A stretch of DNA of 64,000 nt. Origin: Phoronis australis. Lineage: Eukaryota; Phoronida; Phoronidae. The notes beneath the pieces were generated by a model. That model was given only the letters and a program-made list of their open reading frames with translations, ran no database searches and was not told where the DNA came from. The stretch is taken from the NCBI GenBank assembly GCA_002633005.1, contig NMRA01000080.1, forward strand, positions 7,586 through 71,585, read 5' to 3'. The position numbers and the translations under genes were made by a program. Positions 1 to 10,397 of the stretch are shown one piece after another; the first letter of the stretch is position 1; each line of letters starts with the position of its first letter.

Positions 1-60
<60 letters not shown>
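1..60. repeat. (TA)n microsatellite at window edge
   Basis: The first 60 bases are an uninterrupted TA dinucleotide run, truncated by the window start. Confidence 0.95.
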
Positions 61-66
<6 letters not shown>

Positions 67-3000
67 TCGACATATTCCGCGTATCGACCTGGCGAAATAA
101 TGTTTCATGGGATATTACTTCGTCAACGCGATTCTCTGTACGTTTTGTGTATTTATTCAACATGTACACAAGCAAAAATCCAGAAATAAATACAACAAAA
201 CAGTGTTCTTATACGACAACTGTAGCTCTTCAGTTTGGTAAAAACACTTATTTGAAATATGACCACTCGGATTACAGATGTCGCCAGTGAATTTCAATAA
301 CCAAAAAGACTCGTCGCTGGACGTACATGTAGTATACTAAAATAGTGAGTCCATCGCAAGCTATATCTTGGAAAACATCCAGGCCATTCCTGCAAAGCAA
401 ATTACTTCTCATACAACACCGAAATCAGCCTACGAGGCCTCCTAGCAATCAACCTGTGACAAATATTTGCACAACGAATTCTTAAGTGCCAAAGCAATTC
501 TCCAACACGAGGAAACTCAATCGGCTTTCAGGAATCGTTGAACTCAACGTGTTTTTACTCGACAAACTGCCGAAAAGGACCTCTCACGAGAGTGTTCTTT
601 GGTCGTACCCAAGAGCTATTATGCGATGGGCTTCGTAAGTGCGCTGAGAATCGCACAGACAGGCCACGGAAAAGCTATTCGTGCCCACTTGTTTGCCGTG
701 GTAGCTCAAAACGTACTAGATATTCACTTAACTGATGATGACTAAAACAGCATCATAAGTGAAGCCGGTGTTCCCAATAATTCGAATCCACCAAAGACAT
801 TGTTCGTGATTGTTGATAACGAGTTATCCAATAAAAACGAAAGAACCGTTGAAGCAGATTTCCCAGCACTGCCCGTCTTACCATACTCGGTTTATCTTAC
901 AACTGACGTAACGCAGCATGAACATTTTCCAAGAAAACGTATACCCTGTGAATTTCAGGAATAAAATACCAAGCTCGTTCTCGAAACACATCAGCATGAC
1001 AGTGTTCTCAAAGAACTGCACCTTCTTCTGAAACATTACACGCCAGTGCCCATTGGCAAAACAATTCTAACCGCCTTCTTTGTCAAGGCTTATTACTGTT
1101 CGGCATTTGGTGCGAGCTACTGCGCTTAATTTCCACTATTAAGGGGCATGCGCTGTGGGCTTAGTACTGAGAATGGGTGCGACCTTTAGGACACTATATG
1201 TTCAAACCAGGTTACAGGTTTTGACTATCACTTGCAGACTCAGTAGCGTGAACATTCATTTTCCAAGCAATTTCAGCCTATGTTTTTTGTCGTTTATGTT
1301 ATTTTGTTCTCCATTTTAATTCAAACCAACGCCTATTTTGATTTCGGAACCATCCAAACGAGCACCACGAGCGAGTGCTTTTTCTGAAAATTGGTGATGG
1401 AAATAAGGGCATTCTTTCGTAAAAGTTATTTTTTCAACACTAGGCATACATGTAACTGAACTACATATGCAAGATATTAGAACAATTTTCCATTTAGGGT
1501 GAGAATATGTTTGGTCACTCCACAGCAATTGATATGAATAAAAATATTTTAATGAACATAACATTTTCATCGTCGCAAACGCGAAAGTTAGATTTCATTC
1601 TAAAAGTTCAAGTTGTTGGGTAAAACGCAGGAAGTTGAGTTCACAGTCTGACTTCATCCGCGGCTTTTTCCTAACTGTCCCAAAACACTTTCTAAAATCC
1701 AGTTCACACAAATTTCTTGTTTTGAAGAGGGGCTCTTTCGGGGAAGCCCTCTTAGTGACGCAGGCTTTGTAAATTTCCAAGACATTTTAACATAAGCCTA
1801 CGATTTCCAACTGCGAAGCAAACGTAAGTTCTTAACTTATATGGACGTAAACTGATGAGGATGCACACTGTAGGTCAGGCGCACTGAAGGAACCTTGACA
1901 AAACTATTCACTGCGTTCCGCGAGCCAAACAGTAGCGCGTATTTTTTAATGTTGGGGTTCGTCAGAGCATCGACTACAAGGACTGTTTTACTCGCGTATA
2001 AGCGCAATCCCTCAGTTGATTCCGAATATAGGCGTAGCTTCGAATGTTGGGAAGATGCCTAAATACGACATTGACCGTAAAAACAATAAAGCTGTGATGG
2101 AATTTTGTAAGACATTGTGGCATTTTAAACATGTGATAATGATTTACATTTTTGATACTTCAGTGAATTCCGCCTTTTATGAAAGACTAGTTAAATATCT
2201 TCATTCAGTTTTCAATTAGTTAGCAATCTGGCATTCTGATGTCGAATATCGCAAGCTTCAATCCGTTGACAATTGAATTCACGAAGTTCTGAAAAGTTAA
2301 TGTGATCCGGAGAGTCGCCACTCTCCGAAATATCGGCCCTTTGGACTATCAAACCAAACTACAAGAACATCAAATAAATATACGTGTAGCTCATCCAGTT
2401 ACCCGTCGTCTGCCTGTATTCCCACAGTGAGGTCCAAAATACTACCCATAATGCTTTGCGTGACCGGAAGCGCCAGCCTAGCGAATGATTTATGAACTGC
2501 TACCAACAATAAGGTCTACTCCAACGAGGCCCTAGTTTCCATGAGTAGCAAGTCAACGTTAAGCACGTCACCGTCACTTTCGTCACTCAGAGATACAGCA
2601 CCATCAACTGCATATTTGAAAAAAAAATAAAAAAATCAGTATCGTTCTACAACATTTTAGATGTCACTCACGTGTACTACTTGGGCTATTATTTTTCCCA
2701 CGGAGTACACCCGAGTGTGTAAATTCAGCTGTAGAGCATTTAATACGTAAAGTGAGCTCGAATTCAAAACATAGAGATGTCAAGATACCGTGCAAAAATT
2801 AAGAATAACATTTTTGTCGTAAAAACCAAAGATTAAATTAATACTGGCAGAAATAAAGTTTAACATTCACTTTTATTATACCACAGGAGTCCTCAGCTTC
2901 TGATCGTCCCCAATACACTATATATAAATACTACAAGGTACGACACTCGGGACTAAAAATTCCACGGGTGTTTTAGTTCAGCCTTGCATATCAAACATAA

Positions 3001-5480
3001 AACTTAATAAATTTACACAAAACAGGGGTTCAACAAACCATTAGCAATTGTTCTTTCTTCTAATACCATTTTAGGTGTCCTGCTCTGGCGAGTTCGTAAC
3101 AAATTCGCGGTGAAAGCACAAAAATTTTCTTACTACTTTGTCACACGCTAGTGGGTTCATGGTCAAGTACCGTACGGAATTATCCGATGAGTTACGGACA
3201 GCCGGCAATTGACCTATCGCCAGGATTATGACGGACGGCTTAATTGACCAATCAGAACAAAGCATTCTTGGCACACCTTCGTCTGCGTTTCCAAGCCGCC
3301 ATTATACCCAACAAACCACGCGTAGTCGAGTAAAACTTACTTTAGTCTATAGCTCAAGAAATTGTCCGCCAAGAATGGGGAAACGGTGTTGATATGGCGT
3401 GTGTAGCACCGACAGCCGTTTTGCTGCTCCAGAATAATATCCTGTCATATTTTGGCATGTTCTAAGCCGAAAAATGATGTTGAAAAGCGTAAACTATGGA
3501 TCAAACTGTACGGCCACACGAGCAGCTGAACTTAGCGATGTTACTTGATAACTCGAAGGTTATAATAAACACAAATATATTAGTTCCAAGATAAGCACTT
3601 TTCAGCTTGGTGGCTATATGGTGAAGGGCTATCTCAGATTGTGACTCCCGAGTTTCCTACGTTCGGCCGCCTTTGTCTCGACACCTGCTGGATCTCAGCA
3701 CTCTAGCGGTATAGTCCCCGGAAATTGTTGTTTTCAAGGACATTTTTATTTTATTTTTTTTATTTATTTCAACCTAACAGAGGTACGTTTTTTTATTCAT
3801 AAACCCGTAGGCTGGCGTTCAGCTGAACTTCTCTCCCGGTCAAAATTCAGAGATTCGATCTGCACATGCAGGGAGGGGCACTGGATTACTGCCGGTAACT
3901 CAAAGCCTTGGTCGAGCTGTTGTCACTAAACATAAACTGTTGAATTACTTTTTGACGTGTACCTCAAGTATACACTATGTCTGTAGAGTTAGACAGAGCT
4001 CATTTTGAAGTTGGTCAGACATGATATTTAGATTTATGAAGCTTTAAAAAAGAATTTGAGTTATTTTTGTAAATAAATAGATTTTCTGAGCAGAAGGTCC
4101 AAAGGTCTGCATCCCAGGCCCCTGCAACTTTTGGGCCGCCTGTGTACATACAATTGCACTTTGCCCAATTCCACGAGACATGTTGGACCCCCCTTGTGGT
4201 ATCCTAGATCCGCCACTGAGTTCCAGACATTAACTTGACTGACTTAGACACAGCCCTAGACCTACCCCGCCGGAGCTAACTGTTTGCCTAAGACGAGATG
4301 AATGTGTACATGAGCTATGAACCTGAATTTTTTTTACCAAAATATTTCGTTACAAGATTAGAAAAGCGTAAACAGTGCTGTCTAGTCGACCTAGTCAGAG
4401 ACTATAGTGCATGTGTCGTCTGTAATCTATGACCTACTTTACTCCAGGAGTCCCACCCGTTGTGACCTACTTTTTATTTGGCGAAATTTAGCAGACGACT
4501 GAATAAAAATATCGGTGAATCTTTACTGATTTTATTAGAAAGATCATGAAATCTATGGAATCGTACAGATAATTCGACTTGAAAGAACATACCCAGCTTT
4601 ACATGAACACATCGTACTCAGTAGCCTTGTCATTTGCTAGGTGAAGGTGGCCCCGAGGCAGAGGGGTACTTCGGATTTTCGCTGGCACCTCGAGCCATGT
4701 TATCATCGTCACCTTTACAAATTCCCATATCATGAACATACGATTCTCTGTTGAAAAGCATCGCCTCTTGTCTCTGTCGACGCGTTTTCAAATAGTGCAA
4801 AAACACTCATCCATTCCACCAGGAACGTCGTTTAGCGACAGTGTATTTGCCTCTGACATCTCGTTCGAATGTCGGGTATCACGTGACTTTTTGCATAGGG
4901 GCGGAGCTTGCGATAGGTCAATTGCCGGTTCATCACGGAAGGTTACGAAATGGTCTGCTAAGTGTGGAGTTATCGATGTCGTGACTTTCCGTGACAAATC
5001 GGCAATTTCCGTGTAAAAAAGAACTTAGTACGCATGAACTTCCTAACAACAACAAAGACGACACCCATTCTTTTCCTTTTTTAACGTCTAACTAGCACCT
5101 TTTTGTAATAAATATTCTAATACCGAGGGTGACATATGTGGCTATTGTGTTCTCTACCTTTGTTGTTTAAGTCTTTCATTATATTTGTCATTTTTGCACT
5201 CATATTTTATTTGTATTTTGTTAATATTTTATATGCTAATGTTTTCAACCATTTTTGTGTAATCATGTTCGGACCTTAATGGAAATAAGCCGTAATTCCT
5301 TCGCCATCCGAGATTCCCACTTGTACTTTTATTGAATTTCATTGGTCTTGAACCTTTTCTAGGATTTCCTGTAGTTATTTGGGACAAATCAAACAACAAC
5401 AATAATATATATTTTAGGTTGTATTGGTAATTTCAGGGTCACAGCTCTACAACTGAATATTTCACATAAGGAACCCAGAT
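61..5480. other. Non-coding stretch, no gene recognised
   Basis: Only short ORFs (under about 95 codons) with no recognisable domain or codon pattern occur here. The visible structure is a short inverted repeat near 4.9-5.0 kb, and a TIR-like end near 4200-4217 that reads, on the minus strand, like the left end of the MITE at 7514-7730 (AGTGGCGGATCTAGGATA). Nothing else can be supported. Confidence 0.6.
4910..5006. repeat. Inverted repeat with 23-nt imperfect arms
   Basis: Bases 4921-4943 (starting ATTGCCGG and containing CACGGAA) and 4984-5006 (containing TTCCGTG and ending GGCAAT) are imperfect reverse complements about 40 nt apart. The 19-mer GCGATAGGTCAATTGCCGG at 4910-4928 also occurs exactly, in reverse complement, at 3202-3220. 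This suggests a small dispersed palindromic element. The ORFs on both strands here are explained by the palindrome. Confidence 0.6.
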
Positions 5481-5514
5481 CGGTTCCTTAATTACAAGAG
5501 ACAACACACACATT

Positions 5515-5845
5515 TACGATACCCAATGTGTAATTGAGTATCGGATACTAAGTGGCACAGGTTAGCATAGTACCAAATGGGTACATAATACCAAATGGGT
5601 ATTGGCCGATTACCTACCAACTTGGTCGAGCAAAACGGCAAATTCAATAACAAGTACCAAATGGGTACAACTGCCAAATGGGCAAATATCATATAATAAA
5701 GTACCAAGTGGGTACATCAAACAGCCAACTGGACTATAACAACCTGCAAAGCAGGTTCCGGACAAGCTGAGTGAGCAGACCAGCTGGAGCGATAAAAATA
5801 TTGTAAGGAACGTGGTGTTGTGGCTCAGTATGTACCACATGGGCA
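5515..5845. repeat. Cluster of short near-palindromic units (GTACCAAATGGGTAC type)
   Basis: At least five units occur: GTACCAAATGGGTAC at 5570-5584, ATACCAAATGGGTAT at 5587-5601, GTACCAAATGGGTAC at 5654-5668, TGCCAAATGGGCA at 5672-5684 and GTACCAAGTGGGTAC at 5701-5715. More divergent ones lie near 5518-5545 and 5829. The outer bases change in pairs (G-C to A-T, GTACC/GGTAC to TGCC/GGCA), so the hairpin is kept while the sequence changes. No gene is visible in the stretch. Confidence 0.75.
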
Positions 5846-6379
5846 GTGTTGTTCATAGATGAACAATCCACCGCCACAACCCGCGTTTGGGCTGTGACCC
5901 TGGTAGAGGAGTGGCAGAGAATGTGGGAAAAAGTTAGTCGCAACCAGTGGGAAATGGACCGATGCCTTTCTCGGATTTTCCTCCATATTTGTTGAAGCTC
6001 AACCCCCCTCCAGCGTGCAGACAAGACGTGTGGCTTGGGGCACATCACCCGAGGGACAGGTTGGATACCTCACGATGGGCAGTAAAGTACCGCTCCCACA
6101 AAGGTCACAACCCAGCCAAACCCTGGGCGACCATTGAGCCGAAGTTGTGGTCGCTGTATATGACAGGCCCCTCCACTGTCGCCCTACCGCATCCACCTAC
6201 CAGTCGTAGCTATACCTTAACTACAAAGGAAATTGCACTACATGGCAGTGCAGACACAAATATACCTGGAGGACCTGGGGGTAACTCCCACCCGTGCCTC
6301 TTATGTTACAGGGCCACCCAGCACTCCCGGCCGCGCGCCTAGCCAAGATGTTTTGAGATGTGCTTGGAACTCTTGCGGC

Positions 6380-7000
6380 CATTTTCATAAAGGTGGTTAA
6401 CATTGAATTTGAATTAGAACACAACAGAACAGTGCTGAAAAGATGTGGCTAACGAAGTGGTCATTCCACAAGGCAAACCATGACAGAGACAGGCCTCAAA
6501 ACACGCAGCCGGACAATAGGGGAAACATCAGGGTAACATTGCCTTTTGTGCCAGGGATCGCTGATCAGATCAAATCACATATGAGGGGACATGACATTGC
6601 TGTTGTATTCAAACATGTTAACACCATAAGGAGTCAATTGTTAAATGTGATAGACAAAACCAGCAAAGAGAAAACATCGAATGTGGTGTATGGCATTTCA
6701 TGCTCGGAACTGGGGTGTGGAGCAACATATATTGGGGAAACCAAGCAAGCCCTGAAAAGTCGTTTCAACCAGCATCGGAGGTCCAGTTATGGGGACTTCT
6801 ATGATTCTGCAGTTTTTACTCACATGGCTTCCACAGACCACTCTTTCGCCATGGAAGATGTGAAGATTCTGGATAGAGAAGAGAATTGGTTTCGGAGAGG
6901 GGTCAAAGAAGCTATCTACGAGAGAATCGAGAATTCTAGCCTCAATAGACAGGGGGGCTGCGGTTTCACTTACCTAGGACATGGGATAGGTCGCTGAAGA
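6380..7000 (+). mobile_element. Penelope-like element fragment, GIY-YIG endonuclease end
   Basis: The ORF at 6443-6997 (184 codons) carries a GIY-YIG nuclease domain: a VVYGISC start, then TYIGET about 20 residues on, then an R-x3-H (RFNQHR), an FTHMA..H segment and a REENWFRRGVKEAIYE helix with the conserved Glu, ending in LNRQGG. This order is typical of the C-terminal endonuclease of Penelope-like retroelements. Upstream, 6400-6448 reads ELEHNRTVLKRCG in another frame and then continues as KWSFHKA in the ORF frame, so a frameshift sits near 6448 where the reverse-transcriptase linker should be. No RT core is found upstream, so the copy is 5'-truncated and dead. It lies just upstream of the segment shared by the two NRPS flanks. 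Confidence 0.85.
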
Positions 7001-7055
7001 GAATCCCGCGGAAACTGTGCGACGGATCACATGACAAGTCACGTGACAACTCAGT

Positions 7056-7090
7056 GGCCTGATGAAGTCCTCAAGAGGAGGACGAATCGT
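7056..7090 (+). ncRNA. Degenerate hammerhead-ribozyme-like motif of the Penelope-like element
   Basis: Just past the GIY-YIG stop, CTGATGA (7059-7065) plus an extra A is followed by a 6-bp stem GTCCTC/GAGGAC (7067-7072 with 7078-7083), a five-base loop, and then GAA (7084-7086). This is the order of a hammerhead core (CUGANGA, stem II, GAA). Penelope-like elements are known to carry hammerhead motifs. The base after GAA is T rather than A and stems I and III were not resolved, so it is probably a decayed or atypical copy. Confidence 0.5.
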
Positions 7091-7264
7091 AGCCATCTCT
7101 ACATAGCGTAAGTCCAGTAGTAGATTTATTTATTGTTTCTTATACCGACCCAACTGGATGACTGAAAACATTCATAGTAGTAGTATCAGTGTGGACATTT
7201 GCAGGTGTGTCTGTTACCAATAAAATTAGTCACAAATGTCTGAAAGATTTTTTCATGATCAAAT

Positions 7265-7505
7265 GGTTTCCTAAAAGAACTAGATAGGGAATACATTAAT
7301 GTTATAGAAAACGAGAAAACTGGCGGCAAATCAATGAGCGTAAGCAACAGGCTTGGAGAGGTAATGGTCCAGACTAGCTGCACAGTTCCCACATTCGGGG
7401 ATTCTGAAATGAAGCAACAGACAGTTAAAGGGCAATTGGAAACACTTAAAAATGAAGGCCAGGTAGGAAATTACATTGGTGAAAAAGGTCGCGAAGAAAA
7501 ACTTT
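7265..7505 (+). other. Open coding-like segment conserved in the second duplication arm; unidentified
   Basis: One frame stays open from about 7265 to the TGA near 7503-7505 (about 80 codons: starts FLKELDREYINVIE, contains VQTSCTVP, then LETLKNEGQ). The copy at about 61469-61710 is open in the matching frame (FLIEPVRKYLNVID, VQTSCTVP, LETSKNEGQ). The indel between them near the middle is two whole codons. The family was not recognised. It could be an exon of a neighbouring gene or the relic of a mobile-element protein. In both copies the MITE begins within about 10-25 bases of its end. Confidence 0.45.
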
Positions 7506-7513
7506 GACGGACG

Positions 7514-7730
7514 CAGTGGCGGATCTAGGATATCATGAGGGGGACCAACGTTTTTCGTTATGTGGTACCTGTGCCTAACAAACGTACACAAACTAAAGAA
7601 CACGCCGACGATAAGGCGCAACATAATGAATACCCTAATTTAATTCCGTATAGTTTTTACTATTCACTTTTTGCTGGCGGACAAAGGGGAGGGTAGAACC
7701 CCTGCCCGGTCGTCCTTAAATCCGCCACTG
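7514..7730. mobile_element. TIR MITE (CAGTGGCGGATCTAGGA type)
   Basis: The left end CAGTGGCGGATCTAGGAT and the right end TTAAATCCGCCACTG form terminal inverted repeats around 217 bp with no ORF. The bases GGAC(G/C) and GGACC flank it and may be a short target-site duplication. The same element sits at the matching place in the second duplication arm (61720-61941). The hAT-like assignment rests only on the CAGTG terminus. Confidence 0.75.
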
Positions 7731-8023
7731 GGACCAAAGGAGCTCGGGCAGAAGAATCAAAGATGATGCCGTCTTTAGGCTCGCCCGTAACACTCACGAA
7801 TGTGACGCCTTGCTCGATCAGTCTTATTCTGTGAAACCAGTCCGAATGACAATCTGCAACACGTTTCGGTCTACGTTTGAGTCCGTGTCGTAGTAAACAT
7901 GAAAAATGAAAATAATACGTTCTCGCTCTAAATTAATTGCATCGGTGTCTTTCAGCTCCACGGTTGAGCACACTTTTATCGCACAAGTCAGACGTCAATT
8001 TAAGCGTGTCAAACCTGGGTCAG

Positions 8024-8045
8024 GCCAGCTCTTTTAAGAGCTGGC
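8024..8045. repeat. Perfect 10-bp stem palindrome
   Basis: GCCAGCTCTT, two T, AAGAGCTGGC. It lies in a segment (7990-8160) with several AACCTGGTTTAA-like half palindromes that also recur on both sides of the LINE and in the second arm (62180-62330 and 63330-63370), suggesting an older small palindromic element. Confidence 0.6.
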
Positions 8046-8179
8046 TTAAAAGTTTAACCTGCTTTGAGATCTTAATACAGTTCTAAGGAATGTAATTCTC
8101 GTTGGTGAAATGAAAACCGGTGTAAACCAGGTCTCAAATTGGGTTAAACCAGGTTTTACAAGACCACTGGTAATGACGC

Positions 8180-9777
8180 TAAGACACCTTTATTACGTGC
8201 CATCTGGTCTAAAGTTCCTTGAGGAAAAAGGCCTTCTATCGGAATCACAGTCTGGTTTCTGCATTCTACTCTTACTTTAAACAATCACGCTACTGACATT
8301 ATTTTAACAATTTGGATCAGAGGAGGCTTACCGGTGCTACTTGTGTCCACCTTAATAAAGCCTTTGACATTGTGGGTCATGTAATCCTATTACAGCAACT
8401 AGAGTCACATGGAGTTAACGATAACGAACTTCTTCGGTTTAAAACTGATACGACCGCAAACTGGCTACCAAATACGGTAGCTTTCTTTCCAATTACTCAA
8501 CCGTTATCACTGGCGTATCTCAGGGTTCAATTCTGGGCCCTCTATTATTCACTTTTTTGCTAACGATCTCCCTACCGTCCTCCACAACAGTGTACTAGTT
8601 TTATACGCTGATGGCGTCGCAGTTATGTCCACAACTGGCTCAGTAAAAGAACTTGAAACTTCTCTCAATGATGAGATAGCCCTTATCTATGACTGGCTTT
8701 TAAAAATAAACTCACTCTTAGCATTTTTGAAACCAAGTCTATGCTGTTGGGAACCCACCACAAATTAAAACAGCAGAAATTGTCTCTTTTTACCAACGGT
8801 TCCCCTAGTGAGTGTGTCGACAAGTTTAAGTTCTTGGGCCTTATTTTAGGTACCAAACTTATATTTAATTTGCATGCAGATCACATCACAAAAATTGTCT
8901 TGGTAAATCGGCGTACTTAACGTCTAGGTAAATTTCTTAATGTCAGCACTGTTAAGACACATTACCGTTCTATTGTCCAGCCCCATATTGGTTACTGGTT
9001 TCCGGTTTGGGACATACGAGCGACAACCTCGTAAGCAAAGTCAAGGCAATCCATAACAGAGTCGCCAGGGCTACCCTGGGTACTAGAATTAGGGACAACC
9101 GGTTCAACGAATTGTATTCCAAGCTTGGATTTTTGAAAGTAAGACAAAGAAGTAAATATCTCTCTGCCTGTTGCATGTACAGCTGTCTCAATGGCTTAGC
9201 TCCAGCATATCTCAGCTGCAAATTCAGTAGCAGTCAAACTTTATATTCTACAAGTTCTTCCGTTGTTGGTAATGTTTGCTTAAAAATCAAAACCAAGACG
9301 GGCAAGAGATGTTTTATGTATGCTGCTACTGCAGTATGGAACTATCTTAGCCCAGAAATTAAACGGCCCAATTCAGTTAATGTCTTCAAATTTCATATTA
9401 AAAAGTGGCGGTAATTTATTTTCCAATTCTTACATCTGTATCTGTCTTAATTATGCCATTTTTCCAAACTGTAAATACACTCAGTACTTATTACCAACTT
9501 TGCATTTAATTTCCTGTCTAGTTTATTCATCCTTCGTCATTTAGTTATTTATAATCTAAATTCCCAGCCTGTTTTGATTGACCTTATACTCCAGGCCTTA
9601 GGCACACAGTACATATCTAATATATATACACACACTCATATATTGTTTTATCACTTTATTGTATCATATTGTACTGTATTGCATCTTGCTATTGAGGGCC
9701 CTCTTGGAAAGCAGTGCTGAGACTGAAGAGGCCACCCTCATTTTAAATGTATGTATTATAATAAATAAATAAATGAA
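8180..9777 (+). mobile_element. Decayed non-LTR retrotransposon (LINE) with 3' tail
   Basis: The six-frame reading gives broken reverse-transcriptase motifs in order: LSESQSGF (about 8237), a KAFDIVGHVILLQQL finger motif (about 8355), GVSQGSILGPLL (about 8513, RT motif 4), an LGLILGTK-like thumb region (about 8835), and an intact C-terminal ORF at 9007-9414 ending NSVNVFKFHIKKWR. Frameshifts and stops break the rest. The 3' end is a short (AAAT)n tail near 9761-9775. The arrangement fits CR1- or Jockey-like LINEs, but the clade was not resolved. It is inserted in the duplicated NRPS upstream segment. The second arm lacks this LINE and has a different one. Confidence 0.85.
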
Positions 9778-9789
9778 ACAAGTCCACTT

Positions 9790-10397
9790 TAAATCAGGTT
9801 TAATTTTAAGCCACCTTTATGAAATCGGCCGTTACAGTCCAAATCAACGACCAACAGAGAAACAAACAAGGAAAATCGCTGGCGAGTTACAAAAACATGC
9901 GGCATACCTCACAATGAAATGAAAATGCGCTCCAACTTACATTGTATGTAAAATAAACCCTAAACAGAATAGAGCGAAAAAGAACCCAATTCACTTCCCT
10001 AGCGTCTTGTTAACATTTTCTTTTCTTTGTTAGGATCTGATGTGGAACATATATGAGTAACAGCCCATGAGACTTATTCGGAAGCGCCTACCTCGACGAC
10101 AAAACTCGTGTAGTTTTATTCTTTTGCACAAGACCTCCAGCAAAATCTTACACTGGCTAATCATGGAAAGATTTCCTTATCGTCAGTTGTGCTATGAGTC
10201 AGACGACATTTAATTTACTGTATGAATATTTCACAATTTCACCCCTCTGATTTTTCAAGCCCCAGTAGACCGAGCTAGGCGGCTCTGCAACATCAAGGAA
10301 TACTTCAGTGAGTTTTCCGAAGGTACATGTATGTGATTTCTAATTTTTGCATTGGTTTTGAGACTATACTTCAAAGGACGTGTCATCTTTTTTAGGT
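9790..10397 (+). promoter_or_regulatory. Conserved 5' flank / untranslated region of NRPS copy 1
   Basis: About 600 bases directly upstream of the ATG align nearly gap-free with 63370-63953 upstream of NRPS copy 2, much better than the more distant flanks. A TATA-like element may lie near 10221-10228 (TATGAATA; CATAAATA in copy 2). Just before the ATG is a pyrimidine run and AG (TTTTTTTAG|GT ATG) in both copies, which marks a splice acceptor ending at 10395. A GTGAGT donor is seen at 10308. Promoter identity is inferred from position and conservation. Confidence 0.6.
10260..10307 (+). other. Putative 48-nt upstream exon of the NRPS gene
   Basis: The segment is bounded by TTTTTCAAG (acceptor-like) and GTGAGT (donor, 10308-10313). 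Splicing to 10396 puts it in an open frame with the ATG (PVDRARRLCNIKEYFS then M). The copy-2 counterpart at 63823-63870 is exactly 48 nt, is also open, and has a GCGAGT donor. Whether it is 5' UTR or coding is undecided. If coding, the protein begins further upstream, which might explain the missing N-terminal half of the first C domain. Confidence 0.4.

Noticed and set aside
5947-6342. 131-codon ORF as a gene
   Set aside because: Pro/His-rich composition, overlapping ORFs on the other strand, and no recognisable domain.
10380-10397. GTG start six codons before the ATG for the NRPS
   Set aside because: A GTG start is not expected in a nuclear animal gene, and the stretch contains the polypyrimidine tract and AG acceptor conserved in both copies.
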